Shown in pieces: positions 37,020-46,704 of a stretch of DNA of 64,000 nt. Below the pieces are notes generated by a model. That model had not been told where the DNA came from. It did no database searches and saw only the letters and a list, made by a program, of their open reading frames with translations. Source of the DNA: an uncultured Alphaproteobacteria bacterium (GTDB taxonomy: Bacteria; Pseudomonadota; Alphaproteobacteria; RF32; CAG-239); contig CASZWJ010000002.1 in assembly GCA_949493535.1 (NCBI GenBank), forward strand, positions 55,165 through 119,164. The letters run 5' to 3'. The translations under genes and the position numbers were made by a program. How positions within the stretch are numbered: the first letter of the stretch is position 1; every line of letters begins with the position of its first letter.

Positions 37020-37121
37020 AGTTTTTACCTCTCATAAGTTTCATATGCTTATATGTTATAAATGTCTGGCTCTAAATTACAATTTTGCTTTTACATTTAT
37101 CCCTATGAAAAATAAAATGTA

Positions 37122-38066
37122 CTACTTTTGTTCTTTTTGCAAGAGTTTTTTTGCGCTTTCTTTATTTTTTTTGTCGCGCAGGGTAAATATACGGGCTTTC
37201 CCTTTGATTATGCGTGTTTCTTCGCGTCCTTCCTGTTGCTGGAATTCTTCCAAGGCAGCGGTGACGACGGCGCCGAAAATAACAACGGCCCAAGCCAGAT
37301 ACATCCAGATAAGGAAAATCGGCAATGTGGCCAAAGCGCCATAGATTGTTTTGTAGGTTGCGCTTTTGAGAATGATGAGCCCGAATCCTTTGCGCAGGAA
37401 CCAAAAAAGGATGACTGCGGTAATAGAGCCGATAACGGCATTGGTGAATTTTACTTTTTTATTCGGTACCAAGACATATACCATGATAAGGGTAAGCATC
37501 GTAATCAATGTCGGCAGCAGGCCGCTTAAAAAGAACGGCGAGGTAACAATGTCATCAGGCATAAATTTTTGTAATGTAAAAAGATAACTCTTGAGTGAAA
37601 AAGCTGTGCCTAAGAGTAGGGGGCCTAAGGTAATAACCGTCCAATAGAGCGTAATTTTGGTTTTGATGTTGCGGGGTTTGTAGACTTTAAAGATAAAGTT
37701 CAGGCTGTTTTCAATCGTGGAAAGCATTAAAATTGAGGTAATGACCAGCCCGATAACGCCGATTGTTGTCATTTGGGCGGTTGCATTCAAAAAGTCTACA
37801 AAATAGTGGCTGATTTCCTGTTCAATATCGGGAACGAAATTTTTGAGTATAAAATCTTGGAATTGCTCTTTGATGGCAACAAACCCGGGAAAAGCCGAAA
37901 AAATTGCCAGACCGATTGCAAATAACGGAACAATGGCTATTAAAGAGGTGTAGCTGAGAGACGCCGAAACGCGAAAGATCGTATCGTTTTGTACCCGCCG
38001 GAACAAAAAAGCCAGAAAGTTTTTAGTCGTTATTGCCGCATCTCTGATTTTGGTTTTCCAATACAT
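37122..38066 (-). CDS. YihY/BrkB family inner-membrane protein
   Basis: A 314-aa membrane protein with six hydrophobic helices. The family start SASLSYTSLIAIVPLFAIGL and the second-half VPNKKVKFTNAVIGSITAVI and IYGALATLPIFLIWMYLAW segments are clear matches to YihY/virulence factor BrkB. Older names as RNase BN are incorrect for this family. The start at ATG 38066 has GGGG five bases upstream; a GTG six bases earlier is possible. The C-terminal tail is highly charged. Function is unknown. Confidence 0.88.
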   Translation of the reverse strand: MYWKTKIRDAAITTKNFLAFLFRRVQNDTIFRVSASLSYTSLIAIVPLFAIGLAIFSAFPGFVAIKEQFQDFILKNFVPDIEQEISHYFVDFLNATAQMTTIGVIGLVITSILMLSTIENSLNFIFKVYKPRNIKTKITLYWTVITLGPLLLGTAFSLKSYLFTLQKFMPDDIVTSPFFLSGLLPTLITMLTLIMVYVLVPNKKVKFTNAVIGSITAVILFWFLRKGFGLIILKSATYKTIYGALATLPIFLIWMYLAWAVVIFGAVVTAALEEFQQQEGREETRIIKGKARIFTLRDKKNKESAKKLLQKEQK

Positions 38067-38174
38067 ACGCACCCCGTGAAAAAAGTTATTTACAAAAAGA
38101 GTTAAATTCTATAATAAATGTGTAGACTTTAATTTAATATATTTAATTTTTTATTGAAAGCAAAGGAAAATATT

Positions 38175-39002
38175 ATGGCTACACCTGCACCTTTAATGGC
38201 CGGTAAAAAAGGTCTGATTATGGGCCTTGCAAATGACAAATCTATTGCATGGGGTATTGCTCAGGCTTTGAATGCCCACGGCGCCCAGCTTGCGATTTCT
38301 TATCAGAACGAAGCATTGGAAAAAAGAGTTCAGCCTTTGGCTGCCCAGCTCGATAAAGAGCCTCTGCTGATTAAATGTGACGTTTCCGATTCAGAAAGTG
38401 TTGAAGCCTGCTTTAAAGAATTGGGTGAAAAATGGGGCAAAATTGATTTTGTTGTCCACGCTATTGCTTTCTCTGACAAAAATGAACTTAAAGGCCGCAC
38501 GATTGATACCAGCCGCGCCAACTTTGTCAATACGATGCAGATTTCCTGCTATTCGTTCCTTGAAGCTTGCCGCTGCGCTTCTTCTATCATGAATGAAAAC
38601 GGTTCTATCGTTACCCTGACTTATCTCGGCGGCGAAAGAATCTTGCCGAACTATAATATTATGGGCGTTGCCAAAGCCGCTTTGGAAGCATCTGTCCGTT
38701 ATGCCGCTTCTGATATGGGGGCGCAGGGTGTTCGCGTTAATGCCATTTCTGCCGGACCGATTAAAACCTTGGCAGCTTCCGGTATCGGCGATTTCCGCAA
38801 AATTTTGCACTGGAACGAATATAATGCGCCGCTGCGCCGCAATGTGACTCAGGAAGAAGTCGGCATGGCTGCCTTGGGCTTGTTGTCTGACATCGGCTCT
38901 GCCATTACAGGCGAAGTTTTGCATGTTGACTGCGGTTATCACATCCAAGGCATGTTGAATTTGGATAAGGTTTCCGAGACCGTAGCTGCGTTATCCGAGT
39001 AA
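38175..39002 (+). CDS. fabI: Enoyl-[acyl-carrier-protein] reductase (NADH)
   Basis: Last step of each fatty-acid elongation cycle. The 275-aa short-chain-dehydrogenase-like enzyme starts at ATG 38175 with an AAAGGAAA site. It shows GLANDKSIAWGIAQAL (nucleotide site, FabI-type), VVHAIAFSDKNELKG, SIVTLTYLGGERILPNYNIM and the catalytic Tyr-x6-Lys in YNIMGVAK. The C-terminal GEVLHVDCGYHIQGM is typical of FabI. It is followed by a conserved-tip hairpin and then a terminator at 39183, so it is probably transcribed alone. Confidence 0.96.
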   Translation: MATPAPLMAGKKGLIMGLANDKSIAWGIAQALNAHGAQLAISYQNEALEKRVQPLAAQLDKEPLLIKCDVSDSESVEACFKELGEKWGKIDFVVHAIAFSDKNELKGRTIDTSRANFVNTMQISCYSFLEACRCASSIMNENGSIVTLTYLGGERILPNYNIMGVAKAALEASVRYAASDMGAQGVRVNAISAGPIKTLAASGIGDFRKILHWNEYNAPLRRNVTQEEVGMAALGLLSDIGSAITGEVLHVDCGYHIQGMLNLDKVSETVAALSE

Positions 39003-39009
39003 AATTCGC

Positions 39010-39114
39010 TTGGCGGGCAACTAGAGCAATTTTGTGCAGGTTCGAAAAATTCATGTACTTCTTTGTACACTAGAATTTTTCTCACTTTCAAAATCACTCT
39101 ATTTTCCTCGCCAA
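39010..39114 (+). repeat. Conserved-tip hairpin element after fabI (copy 1)
   Basis: A 105-bp imperfect inverted repeat. Its base is TTGGCG/CGCCAA and its upper stem GAAAAATTC/GAATTTTTC. The tip TCATGTACTTCTTTGTACAC then T (39051-39071) is identical to that of the element after gatC. A GCGGGCAACTA segment at the 5' side is also shared, but the rest of the stem differs. Confidence 0.7.
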
Positions 39115-39182
39115 TCAAATTTTATATAATGGATGCGTAACTTTTAATTTACGCTTGAGAAAGGCGGATAATCCTTTAATAT

Positions 39183-39214
39183 AAAAGCCATTGAATATTC
39201 AATGGCTTTTTTTT
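39183..39214 (+). terminator. Rho-independent terminator upstream of sppA
   Basis: AAAAGCCATTGAA pairs with TTCAATGGCTTTT and a T run follows. It ends fabI transcription 14 bases before the sppA start. Confidence 0.85.
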
Positions 39215-39227
39215 GTTTGGGTTTGAC

Positions 39228-41048
39228 ATGACTGATTTAAAAACTCCTTTTCCTGAAGTTAAGGAAAAAAATAAAAAGAGAATTTTTGCCGCCTGTTTGC
39301 TGCTTAAATCTTTAATTTATTCTTTTGCTATTTTCGGTATCTTATTTATTTTGCTTCTTTTTGTTGTTCTGGACTTGCTGCACCAAGACGGCGGAAGAGC
39401 CCAACCTGTGCCGAAATCTGCAATTTTGGCAATTGATTTTGACGCGCCGTATTCAGAAACGCGGGGCGATAATATAATGACGGAAATTGCCGGCGGTGTT
39501 CGTTCTCAGACTTTTCTTGATTTGATTACGGCGATTAACGTGGCGGCCGCAGATTCCAGAGTAAAGGCAATTGCTGCGAATGTAAGCATATCGTCTCTGG
39601 GGTTGGCACAGATTCAGGATTTGCGCGATACGATAAAAAATTTCAGGGCGTCAGGCAAAAAAGCTTATCTGTTTTCATCGGGTTTCGGCTCTTTCGGACG
39701 CGGAACGAAAGAATATTATCTGGCAACGGCTTTTGATAAAATTGTAATGGCGCCAAACAGCGAAGCCGGAATTACGGGTATTTCGATTGAAGTTCCATTT
39801 TTCCGCAAGGCGCTTGATAAAATAGGGGTTACTCCTGAGTTTTACAGCCGTTATGAATATAAGTCGGCAATGAATTCGTTGACAGATTTTCAAATGTCTA
39901 AGCCATACCGCGAAGAAATGAGCCGGATGGGCGGCAGTATATTTAACCGTTTTGCCGCTGATGTTTCCAAAGCCCGAGGTATGAGCGAAAAAGAGTTGAA
40001 AAAATTGGTTGATAATGCGCCTCTGTCAGCAGATGACGCTTTAAAAGCCGGATTGATTGATGAGATTTCTTATCGGCAGGACTGGCAAAAAGCATTGGAA
40101 AAGGACTATAATGCCAGGCCGATAGCCGTTTGGGATTATATCGGCAATATATCCACTTACGGCAAGGGTGTTCAGGCGGTTGCTTTTCTGGTGATTGACG
40201 GCGTTATTGCCGAGGGCGAAAGTTATGCGGGTTCCATACGCAACGAGACGGTTACCGGAGCCGATACCGTCTTGGAACAGCTTGAAGAAATATCTGAAAA
40301 TAAAGATGTTAAGGCTTTGATTGTACGTGTTAACTCTCCGGGTGGGGCTTATGGCGCGTCCGATGATATTTGGCATGCTCTGGAACAGTTAAAAACACAG
40401 AAAAAAATTCCTGTTATTGTTTCTATGGGAGATTATGCTGCTTCCGGCGGTTATTTTGTGGCGTTGGCCGGAGATAAAATTATAGCCGAACCGTCAACGA
40501 TAACCGGATCAATCGGCGTTTTGGGCGGAAAAATGGTTTTAGAACAGCTTTGGAAAAAAATAGGGGTAAACTGGAATTCGGTTAATTTTGGCGAAAATGC
40601 CGGAATTTTGAGTTTTAATACAAAATTTTCTAACAAAGAAAAATCAATATTTAACAAATCATTAGACATTGTTTATAAAGATTTTACTTTAAAAGTTTCC
40701 AAAGCAAGAAATCTTGATTTAAATGCATTGGACAAGCTGGCGCGCGGAAGGGTTTGGACCGGAGAAGATGCTTTAAAACATAATCTGGTTGACGGTACCG
40801 GCGGTCTTGAAACTGCTTTCTCCGAAGCGCTGAAGGCCGCCAAAATCAAACCGGCCGAAAAGTTCCGCATTCTTTATTATCCGAAAGAGAAAACTTTGCA
40901 GGAAAAAATCCAACAGTTGGTTAACGGAGGGCGAGGCGTTTATATGTCCGGCGCGTTGAGCGTTTTTTCTTCGGAGATTAACGAATTGAAGCAGTTAAAC
41001 CGCCTGCGTTATGATGCGGTGCTGCCGCCGATGCAAATAAATATGTGA
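39228..41048 (+). CDS. sppA: Signal peptide peptidase SppA, long (67-kDa) form
   Basis: A membrane-anchored serine protease that degrades cleaved signal peptides, 606 aa from ATG 39228. A single transmembrane helix lies near residues 25-45, with the active domains in the periplasm. As in the long form there are two ClpP-like repeats. The general-base Lys lies in the N-terminal repeat (SRYEYKSAMNSLTD), and the nucleophile Ser in the C-terminal repeat (MGDYAASGGYFVALAGD). GGAYGASDDIW forms the oxyanion region. The weak GGG ribosome site sits within the end of the preceding terminator; an upstream TTG is less likely. Confidence 0.93.
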   Translation: MTDLKTPFPEVKEKNKKRIFAACLLLKSLIYSFAIFGILFILLLFVVLDLLHQDGGRAQPVPKSAILAIDFDAPYSETRGDNIMTEIAGGVRSQTFLDLITAINVAAADSRVKAIAANVSISSLGLAQIQDLRDTIKNFRASGKKAYLFSSGFGSFGRGTKEYYLATAFDKIVMAPNSEAGITGISIEVPFFRKALDKIGVTPEFYSRYEYKSAMNSLTDFQMSKPYREEMSRMGGSIFNRFAADVSKARGMSEKELKKLVDNAPLSADDALKAGLIDEISYRQDWQKALEKDYNARPIAVWDYIGNISTYGKGVQAVAFLVIDGVIAEGESYAGSIRNETVTGADTVLEQLEEISENKDVKALIVRVNSPGGAYGASDDIWHALEQLKTQKKIPVIVSMGDYAASGGYFVALAGDKIIAEPSTITGSIGVLGGKMVLEQLWKKIGVNWNSVNFGENAGILSFNTKFSNKEKSIFNKSLDIVYKDFTLKVSKARNLDLNALDKLARGRVWTGEDALKHNLVDGTGGLETAFSEALKAAKIKPAEKFRILYYPKEKTLQEKIQQLVNGGRGVYMSGALSVFSSEINELKQLNRLRYDAVLPPMQINM

Positions 41049-41128
41049 TTTGGATTGCCAAGATTTTTATTGCAAAATTAGAGAATTGTTCTATTTTTGA
41101 AAAAGTTTAAAGTGAAGGATTAAAAACA

Positions 41129-41416
41129 ATGGCTATTGATAATGAAACCGTAAAAAGAGTGGCTTTTTTGTCGCGCTTGAAAATAGAAGACGACAAGTTG
41201 GAAGAAACCAAAGAAGAATTTAATAAAATCCTGAATTGGGTCGAGCAATTAAACGAGGTAAATACGGACGGCGTTGAACCTTTGATTTCGGTAAACGACA
41301 GCAATTTGCTGTTGCGTCATGACGAAGTGACGGAAGGCAATCAGGCCGATGCCGTTTTGAAAAATGCGCCGCAGGCGCAGTATGGGTATTTTACGGTGCC
41401 GAAAGTCGTCGAGTAA
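41129..41416 (+). CDS. gatC: Asp/Glu-tRNA amidotransferase subunit C
   Basis: A 95-aa stabilising subunit of the GatCAB complex, which amidates mischarged Glu-tRNA-Gln and Asp-tRNA-Asn. The family pattern is complete: ETVKRVAFLSRLKIEDDKLE, NKILNWVEQLNEVNTDGVEP and LRHDEVTEGNQADAVLKNAP. It precedes gatA by 173 bases, a gap filled by a long hairpin element. The three subunits otherwise form an operon in order C-A-B. Confidence 0.95.
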   Translation: MAIDNETVKRVAFLSRLKIEDDKLEETKEEFNKILNWVEQLNEVNTDGVEPLISVNDSNLLLRHDEVTEGNQADAVLKNAPQAQYGYFTVPKVVE

Positions 41417-41539
41417 AAACTCACATAACGGGCAACTAATACAGATTTTGCGGATATTTTGCTCGGTCATGTACTTCTTTGTACACTTCCTCGCAAAATT
41501 CCTGAAATCTTATTATTTGCCGCGTTTTTTGAGTTTTTG
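41416..41539 (+). repeat. Conserved-tip hairpin element between gatC and gatA (copy 2)
   Basis: A 124-bp inverted repeat starting right at the gatC stop. The outer stem is AAAACTCA with TGAGTTTT; inner parts pair AAGATTTC-like and ATTTTGC/GCAAAAT segments. The tip TCATGTACTTCTTTGTACAC then T (41467-41487) equals that of the fabI element, and CGGGCAACTA is shared at the 5' side. In the gat message it would form a long hairpin between two cistrons. Confidence 0.7.
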
Positions 41540-41589
41540 ATGATTTTTAGAAGATTATGAATAGTAAAAAAAGCGAGAGATAAGAGAAA

Positions 41590-43041
41590 ATGAGCGATTT
41601 AACAAAATTAACAATAGCCGAAGCCCGTGAAGGCTTGAAAAAGAAAGAGTTCAGTTCCGTTGAACTGACAAAGGCTTATATTGAGAAAATGGAAGCTAAC
41701 CGCAAGCTTAACGCTTTTGTTTTGGAAACGCCGGAAATTGCTTTGGCTCAGGCTAAAATTTCCGATGAAAAATATGCCAAAGGCACAAACGGCATTTTAG
41801 AGGGTATTCCTTTGGGAATCAAAGATTTGTTCTGCACCAAGGGAATCAGAACCACCGCTTGTTCTCATATTTTAGACGGGTTTGAGCCGCAATATGAATC
41901 AACCGTGACCGGAAAGTTGCTTGAGGCCGGCGCATCAATTCTGGGCAAGCTGAATTTGGATGAGTTTGCAATGGGCGGAAGCAACGAAACCAGTTATTAC
42001 GGTCCGGTTATTAATCCGCATAAGGCAAAGGACAGTGATGCAGATTTGGTTGCCGGCGGTTCTTCCGGCGGTTCGGCTGCTGCCGTTGCCGCAGATATGT
42101 GCGCCGGTGCGACCGGAACGGATACCGGCGGTTCTATCCGCCAGCCTGCGGCTTTTTGCGGCGTGACCGGAATTAAGCCGACTTACGGCCGCTGTTCCCG
42201 TTACGGCATTATTGCTTTTGCTTCATCTTTAGACCAGGCCGGACCGATTGCCAAAGATGTCCGCGACTGTGCCATTATGTTAAACGCTATGGCCGGCTAT
42301 GACCCGAAAGATTCAACTTCGGCCAAGATAGCCGTTCCTGATTTTGAGAGTTTTCTCGGTCAGAATATCAAAGGTTTGAAAGTCGGTATTCCGGCAGAGT
42401 ACCGTCCTGACGGTTTGAATGCGGAAATTTCCAAACTCTGGGATGACGGAATAGCCAAATTAAAAGAGCAGGGCGCGGAGATTGTCGATATATCTCTGCC
42501 GCATACCAAATATGCTTTGGCAGCTTATTATATCATTGCGCCGGCTGAGGCTTCGTCAAACTTGGCTCGTTATGACGGTTTGCGTTACGGATTGCGCGTG
42601 CCGGGCGAGCATTTGGACAATATGTATATCAACAGCCGCACCGAGGGTTTCGGCAAAGAAGTCAAACGCCGTATTATGATCGGCACTTATGTTCTTTCTG
42701 CCGGATATTATGACGCTTATTATCTGAAAGCGCAGAAAGTTCGCCGCCTTATCCGCGAGGATTTTATCAAAGCCTTTGAAAAATGCGATGTTATTTTAAC
42801 GCCGACGGCTCCGGTTGCCGCTTTTCCGATTGGAGACAAATCCATGCAGGAAAATCCGATTAACATGTGGCTGAACGATGTGTTTACGGTTTCCGTCAAT
42901 TTGGCCGGACTGCCGGGTATGAGCCTGCCTTTCGGCGTTAATGCCCAAGGTTTGCCGCTCGGCTTGCAGCTTATCGGCAAGGCATTTGACGAAGGGACTA
43001 TTTTCAAAACAGCGAGCGCTTTAATGACGGAGAAGAAATAA
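41590..43041 (+). CDS. gatA: Asp/Glu-tRNA amidotransferase subunit A
   Basis: A 483-aa amidase subunit that releases ammonia from glutamine and channels it to GatB. The Ser-cisSer-Lys triad is visible: Lys in [14 protein letters not shown], the cis-Ser in [13 protein letters not shown] and the nucleophile Ser in [16 protein letters not shown]. The C-terminal half is complete to [15 protein letters not shown]. gatB begins one base after its stop codon, so translation is probably coupled. Confidence 0.97.
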   Translation: MSDLTKLTIAEAREGLKKKEFSSVELTKAYIEKMEANRKLNAFVLETPEIALAQAKISDEKYAKGTNGILEGIPLGIKDLFCTKGIRTTACSHILDGFEPQYESTVTGKLLEAGASILGKLNLDEFAMGGSNETSYYGPVINPHKAKDSDADLVAGGSSGGSAAAVAADMCAGATGTDTGGSIRQPAAFCGVTGIKPTYGRCSRYGIIAFASSLDQAGPIAKDVRDCAIMLNAMAGYDPKDSTSAKIAVPDFESFLGQNIKGLKVGIPAEYRPDGLNAEISKLWDDGIAKLKEQGAEIVDISLPHTKYALAAYYIIAPAEASSNLARYDGLRYGLRVPGEHLDNMYINSRTEGFGKEVKRRIMIGTYVLSAGYYDAYYLKAQKVRRLIREDFIKAFEKCDVILTPTAPVAAFPIGDKSMQENPINMWLNDVFTVSVNLAGLPGMSLPFGVNAQGLPLGLQLIGKAFDEGTIFKTASALMTEKK

Positions 43042-43042
43042 G

Positions 43043-44500
43043 ATGACGGGAATGATTATTGAAACGGAAAAAGGCAAATGGGAAATTATCTGCGGTTTGG
43101 AAATCCATTGCCAGATTATTTCCAACTCTAAGATTTTTTCAGGCGCTTCAACGCATTACGGTTCTGATGCTAATGAAAACGTGGCCTTTATTGACGCCGG
43201 CATGCCCGGTATGCTGCCGAGCTTAAACGAACGTTGCGTTTATCAGGCGGTCAAAACCGGTTTGGGCTTAAATGCGCAGATTAACAAATATTCCGAGTTT
43301 TCGCGCAAAAACTATTTTTATGCCGATTTGCCGCAGGGTTATCAGATTACGCAGTTCCGTTATCCGATTGTCGGCGAGGGTAAGGTTACCGTTGACTTGA
43401 GTGACGGAACGGCCAAAGAAATAGGCATTGAGCGTATGCATATCGAACAGGATGCCGGCAAATCCATTCACGATATGGCGCCCGATAAGAGCTTTATTGA
43501 TTTGAACCGCGCCGGCGTCGGCTTAATGGAAATCGTAACCAAGCCTGATTTTCGCGCTCCTGAAGAAGCAGGCGCTTTCCTGCGCAAGCTGCGTTCAATC
43601 CTGCGTTATCTCGGAACCTGCGACGGCAATATGGATGAAGGTTCCATGCGCTGTGACGTGAATGTTTCCGTTCGTCCGTTGGGCAGCAATGAGTTTCGCA
43701 CCCGTTGCGAGATGAAGAACGTTAACTCGGTCAAATTCGTGATGACGGCGATTGAAAACGAAGCGCGCCGACATATTGAGGTTTATGAAAACGGCGGGGA
43801 AATCGCGCAGGAAACGCGCCAGTTTGATCCGTCTACCGGCAAAACCAAAGCAATGCGCAAAAAAGAGTTTGCCCATGACTATCGTTATTTTCCCGAGCCG
43901 GACTTGCTGCCTTTGGTTTTGGATGATGACTATATTGCACGCATTAAAGCGGATATGCCGGAATTGCCTGATGCCAAGAAATCGCGTTTTGTCAACGAGC
44001 TTGGCCTGACGGCATATGATGCGGAAGTTATCTGCGAAAACAAAGAAACAGCGGATTTCTTTGAAAAAGCCGCTAAAGGCCATGATGCGAAAAAGGTTGC
44101 CAACTGGCTGATGGGCGATTTCTTCGGCATGTTGAATGAAAAGAAAGTTGAGTTGAAAGACTCTCCGGTCAGTGCCGAAAATCTCGGAAAACTGGTTGAA
44201 CTGGTTACATCAAACGTGATTAACGGCAAAACGGCCAAAGACGTTTTTGCAATTATGGCCGATACCGGTGCAGACCCTGAAAAAATCGTTGAAGAAAAAG
44301 GTTTGAAACAGGTGACGGATACCGGCGCGATTGAAGCGATTGTCGATGAAGTAATCGCTTCGTCTCCGGATAATGTTGCCGCTTATAAGGGAGGAAAAAC
44401 GAATCTTATCGGCTGGTTTGTCGGTCAGGTGATGAAAAAATCGCAAGGCAAAGCAAATCCGGGGGTTGTTAACAATCTGCTTAAACAAAAACTTGGATAA
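43043..44500 (+). CDS. gatB: Asp/Glu-tRNA amidotransferase subunit B
   Basis: A 485-aa kinase/transamidase subunit that activates the Glu or Asp on tRNA and transfers ammonia from GatA. The family opening [13 protein letters not shown], the metal-site region around [32 protein letters not shown] and [12 protein letters not shown] are present. The C-terminal tRNA-binding YqeY-like tail ([17 protein letters not shown]) is intact. It is the last gat gene; a Nudix gene follows after 28 bases on the same strand. Confidence 0.97.
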   Translation: MTGMIIETEKGKWEIICGLEIHCQIISNSKIFSGASTHYGSDANENVAFIDAGMPGMLPSLNERCVYQAVKTGLGLNAQINKYSEFSRKNYFYADLPQGYQITQFRYPIVGEGKVTVDLSDGTAKEIGIERMHIEQDAGKSIHDMAPDKSFIDLNRAGVGLMEIVTKPDFRAPEEAGAFLRKLRSILRYLGTCDGNMDEGSMRCDVNVSVRPLGSNEFRTRCEMKNVNSVKFVMTAIENEARRHIEVYENGGEIAQETRQFDPSTGKTKAMRKKEFAHDYRYFPEPDLLPLVLDDDYIARIKADMPELPDAKKSRFVNELGLTAYDAEVICENKETADFFEKAAKGHDAKKVANWLMGDFFGMLNEKKVELKDSPVSAENLGKLVELVTSNVINGKTAKDVFAIMADTGADPEKIVEEKGLKQVTDTGAIEAIVDEVIASSPDNVAAYKGGKTNLIGWFVGQVMKKSQGKANPGVVNNLLKQKLG

Positions 44501-44528
44501 GAAAGAGCTTGATTAAAAGGATTATCTT

Positions 44529-45095
44529 ATGGATTTTTTGAGCTTTTTGAAAAATTATAAAGCATATGATGAAGAAGAGGAGGCAGAACGCCTCTCTTTT
44601 CTTCAGTTTTTGGAAGCTTTCGGCGATAAGGCGTATGATAGGGATAATCTGGTCGGGCATTTTTCTGCTTCCTGCTGGATTGTGAATAAAGAGCGGACCA
44701 AGGCTTTGATGGTTTTTCATAATATGTATAAAACTTGGGCTTGGGCCGGCGGGCATGCCGACGGGGATAAAAATCTTCTGCATGTCGCTTTGAAAGAGGC
44801 TGCGGAAGAAACAGGGCTGAAATCCGTAAAGCCCGTTTTTGAAAATCCGATAGATTTGAATGTTATGGTTGTGCATAATCATTACAAGCGCGGCAAGTTC
44901 GTGCCCAGACATTTGCATCATAATCCGGTTTATCTGTTTGAGGCTGACGAGAATGAGCCTGTCCGCATAAAAGAAGATGAAAATTCCGGCGTGGAGTGGG
45001 TTCCGTTTGAGAAGATCAGAGATTATGTTTCAAACGAATATACGATAGTTTATTATCGCCGAATTATGGATAAAATCAGAAAATTCGGCTGGTAG
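44529..45095 (+). CDS. Nudix hydrolase
   Basis: A 188-aa Nudix-fold protein. The box reads GGHADGDKNLLHVALKEAAEETG and is cited here as GGHADGD, then KEAAEETG; the metal-binding EAAEE glutamates are intact, while the first acidic residue is Asp and the spacing is one residue longer than the consensus. The N-terminal 40 residues are acidic and helical. HLHHNPVYLFEADENEPV continues the fold. The nucleotide substrate is unknown. It follows gatB closely and precedes the ZIP gene by 11 bases, so all may share one transcript. Confidence 0.83.
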   Translation: MDFLSFLKNYKAYDEEEEAERLSFLQFLEAFGDKAYDRDNLVGHFSASCWIVNKERTKALMVFHNMYKTWAWAGGHADGDKNLLHVALKEAAEETGLKSVKPVFENPIDLNVMVVHNHYKRGKFVPRHLHHNPVYLFEADENEPVRIKEDENSGVEWVPFEKIRDYVSNEYTIVYYRRIMDKIRKFGW

Positions 45096-45106
45096 AAAGG
45101 AATTAA

Positions 45107-45886
45107 ATGTTTAGCGAAATTTTTGTTCAGGGAATATTGGCGTCGCTGTTTGCCGGTTTGGTAACCGGAGTAGGCGGCTTTATGATTTTTTTGAAGAAAA
45201 AATATTCTGAAGAAAATATTAATTTCATGCTGAATTTGGCGGCGGGCGTTATGCTGTCTGCGTCTTTTTTTGCGCTTTTGGTTCCGGCCATGCAGAAAAT
45301 TACGGAATTTTCGCCGGATATACATGTTGCCGGATTTTGGTATTGCGGAGCGGTGTTTGTCGGAGTGCTTTTAATCTGGCTGTTGAATACGATTTTGCCT
45401 CATGAGCATAATAATATGGGGCAGCACGGCATGCATTTTTCATTAAAAAAAGCGTGGCTGTTTATAATTGCCATTACTCTGCATAAGTTGCCGGAGGGTT
45501 TGGCTGTTGGCGTGGCTTACAGTGCGGAAGATTTTATGAATCCGGACAGTTTGGTTTTGGGAATTGCCCTGCATAATATTCCCGAAGGTTTAACAATAGC
45601 CATTTCGTTGGTCGCAGCACATTATTCCAAGCTTAAGGCCGCTTTGACGTCTCTGCTTATCGGTATGGTTCAGCCGGTGGGAGCTTTAATCGGTTTGCTG
45701 ACAATGGATTTCAGCGATAAAATCGTGCCTTTGGGAATGGCTATGGCCGGCGGAACGCTGCTGTTTGTGGTTATTAATGAAATTCTGCCGGAAACATATG
45801 GCATGAAAAAAACTGAAAAATCGGCTTTTGCCGTTTTTGCCGGTTTTATTTTCATGACTTATCTGACCATGGTTTTGGGCGAGTAA
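45107..45886 (+). CDS. ZIP family metal transporter
   Basis: A 259-aa inner-membrane protein with eight predicted helices, similar to ZupT. The metal-binding motifs of helices 4 and 5 are clear: TLHKLPEGLAVGVAYS and LHNIPEGLTIAISL. A His-rich cytoplasmic loop (PHEHNNMGQHGMH) lies between helices 3 and 4. It likely imports zinc and perhaps other divalent metals. It sits downstream of the Nudix gene with a good AAAGGA ribosome site. No metal-responsive operator is recognisable. Confidence 0.9.
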   Translation: MFSEIFVQGILASLFAGLVTGVGGFMIFLKKKYSEENINFMLNLAAGVMLSASFFALLVPAMQKITEFSPDIHVAGFWYCGAVFVGVLLIWLLNTILPHEHNNMGQHGMHFSLKKAWLFIIAITLHKLPEGLAVGVAYSAEDFMNPDSLVLGIALHNIPEGLTIAISLVAAHYSKLKAALTSLLIGMVQPVGALIGLLTMDFSDKIVPLGMAMAGGTLLFVVINEILPETYGMKKTEKSAFAVFAGFIFMTYLTMVLGE

Positions 45887-45932
45887 AAAAAATCCTCAAA
45901 CGGCGGAGTCCGAATGAGGAAAAAAATTTTTT
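45886..45932. terminator. Terminator between ZIP gene and convergent membrane protein
   Basis: TCCTCA and TGAGGA enclose an inner CGG..CCG stem, with A-run and A/T-run flanks. It lies between convergent genes and can serve both. Confidence 0.65.
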
Positions 45933-45933
45933 A

Positions 45934-46335
45934 TTATTTTTTTCTTCTGAAATAAATCAGGAGAAAAACAATTTGCCAAATTACTCTGGCGGCAAATACT
46001 CCGGCAAGGACGAGCCAATGCCAGGCTGCGACATATTGTTGACAATGGTTTCTATGGCCCAGTTCTTCTACATACCAGAAACCGTTTATTTTACCGCTTA
46101 TAAAAGCGCAAGCAAAAACGATTATGGCGCAAGTGGCGTGGAGCGACAACCAAATCAGAGAATTTTCGACTTTTTGTCTTGTCAACTTCATGTTTATCAG
46201 GGTTTCTGCAAATATGCAGAGAGCGATAAGGAAAGTTCCCGCTAAAACCCCACACAAGTCGGTCATAATCAGATAGCTGAAAATACCGACAAAGATTACA
46301 AGTAAACTTACTAATAGAGCGGCTAAATTTTTCAT
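45934..46335 (-). CDS. Hypothetical four-helix membrane protein
   Basis: A 133-aa protein with four hydrophobic segments: residues 3-25 (NLAALLVSLLVIFVGIFSY), 28-47, 62-80 (LSLHATCAIIVFACAF) and 104-128 (WLVLAGVFAARVIWQIVFLL), ending in Arg-Arg-Lys-Lys. A His/Cys-rich periplasmic or cytoplasmic loop (EELGHRNHCQQYVAAWHW) lies between helices 3 and 4. The family is not recognised. The 46336-46616 gap upstream is AT-rich and holds no clear gene. Confidence 0.72.
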   Translation of the reverse strand: MKNLAALLVSLLVIFVGIFSYLIMTDLCGVLAGTFLIALCIFAETLINMKLTRQKVENSLIWLSLHATCAIIVFACAFISGKINGFWYVEELGHRNHCQQYVAAWHWLVLAGVFAARVIWQIVFLLIYFRRKK

Positions 46336-46572
46336 ATTTTTTTTATTAGTTAATATTCATTATAAAAAATATGCCCTGTTATTATAAGGTTATATGGATC
46401 AGCATAATTATAGACATATTTTTATTTTTTATATTTAACCATATCATAATAGCATTAATTCTTCAATAGACAAAATTTTAAGGTTTTATGAAAAAATATC
46501 AGTAATGGTTTTTCTGAAAGGTATAGGGAAGAGGTTTTATAAAATTTTTGAGGTAAATTGAAAAAAAGCTGT

Positions 46573-46602
46573 TGACGGAGCTTCAAACATAATATAAATA
46601 TA
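46573..46602 (+). promoter_or_regulatory. Likely promoter of tRNA-Ser
   Basis: TTGACG is followed, about 15-17 bases later, by TATAAA-like sequence. It lies 15 bases or more before the tRNA, the right place for a stable-RNA promoter. Confidence 0.5.
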
Positions 46603-46616
46603 ACTCCGTACCACAT

Positions 46617-46704
46617 GGAGAGTTGGCAGAGTGGTAATGCAGCGGATTGCTAATCCGTCATCGTGAATAGCGATGCACAGGTTCGAGTCCTGTACTCTCC
46701 GCCA
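46617..46704 (+). tRNA. tRNA-Ser (anticodon GCT)
   Basis: An 88-nt class II tRNA: acceptor GGAGAGT with ACTCTCC, anticodon loop TTGCTAA, a long variable arm (CATCGTGAATAGCGATG), T-arm CAGGTTCGAGTCCTG, discriminator G and encoded CCA. It reads AGC/AGU. Confidence 0.97.

Noticed and set aside
37020..37121. SOS (LexA) box upstream of recA
   Set aside because: No GTTC-N7-GTTC or GAAC-N7-GAAC pair is present in the interval.
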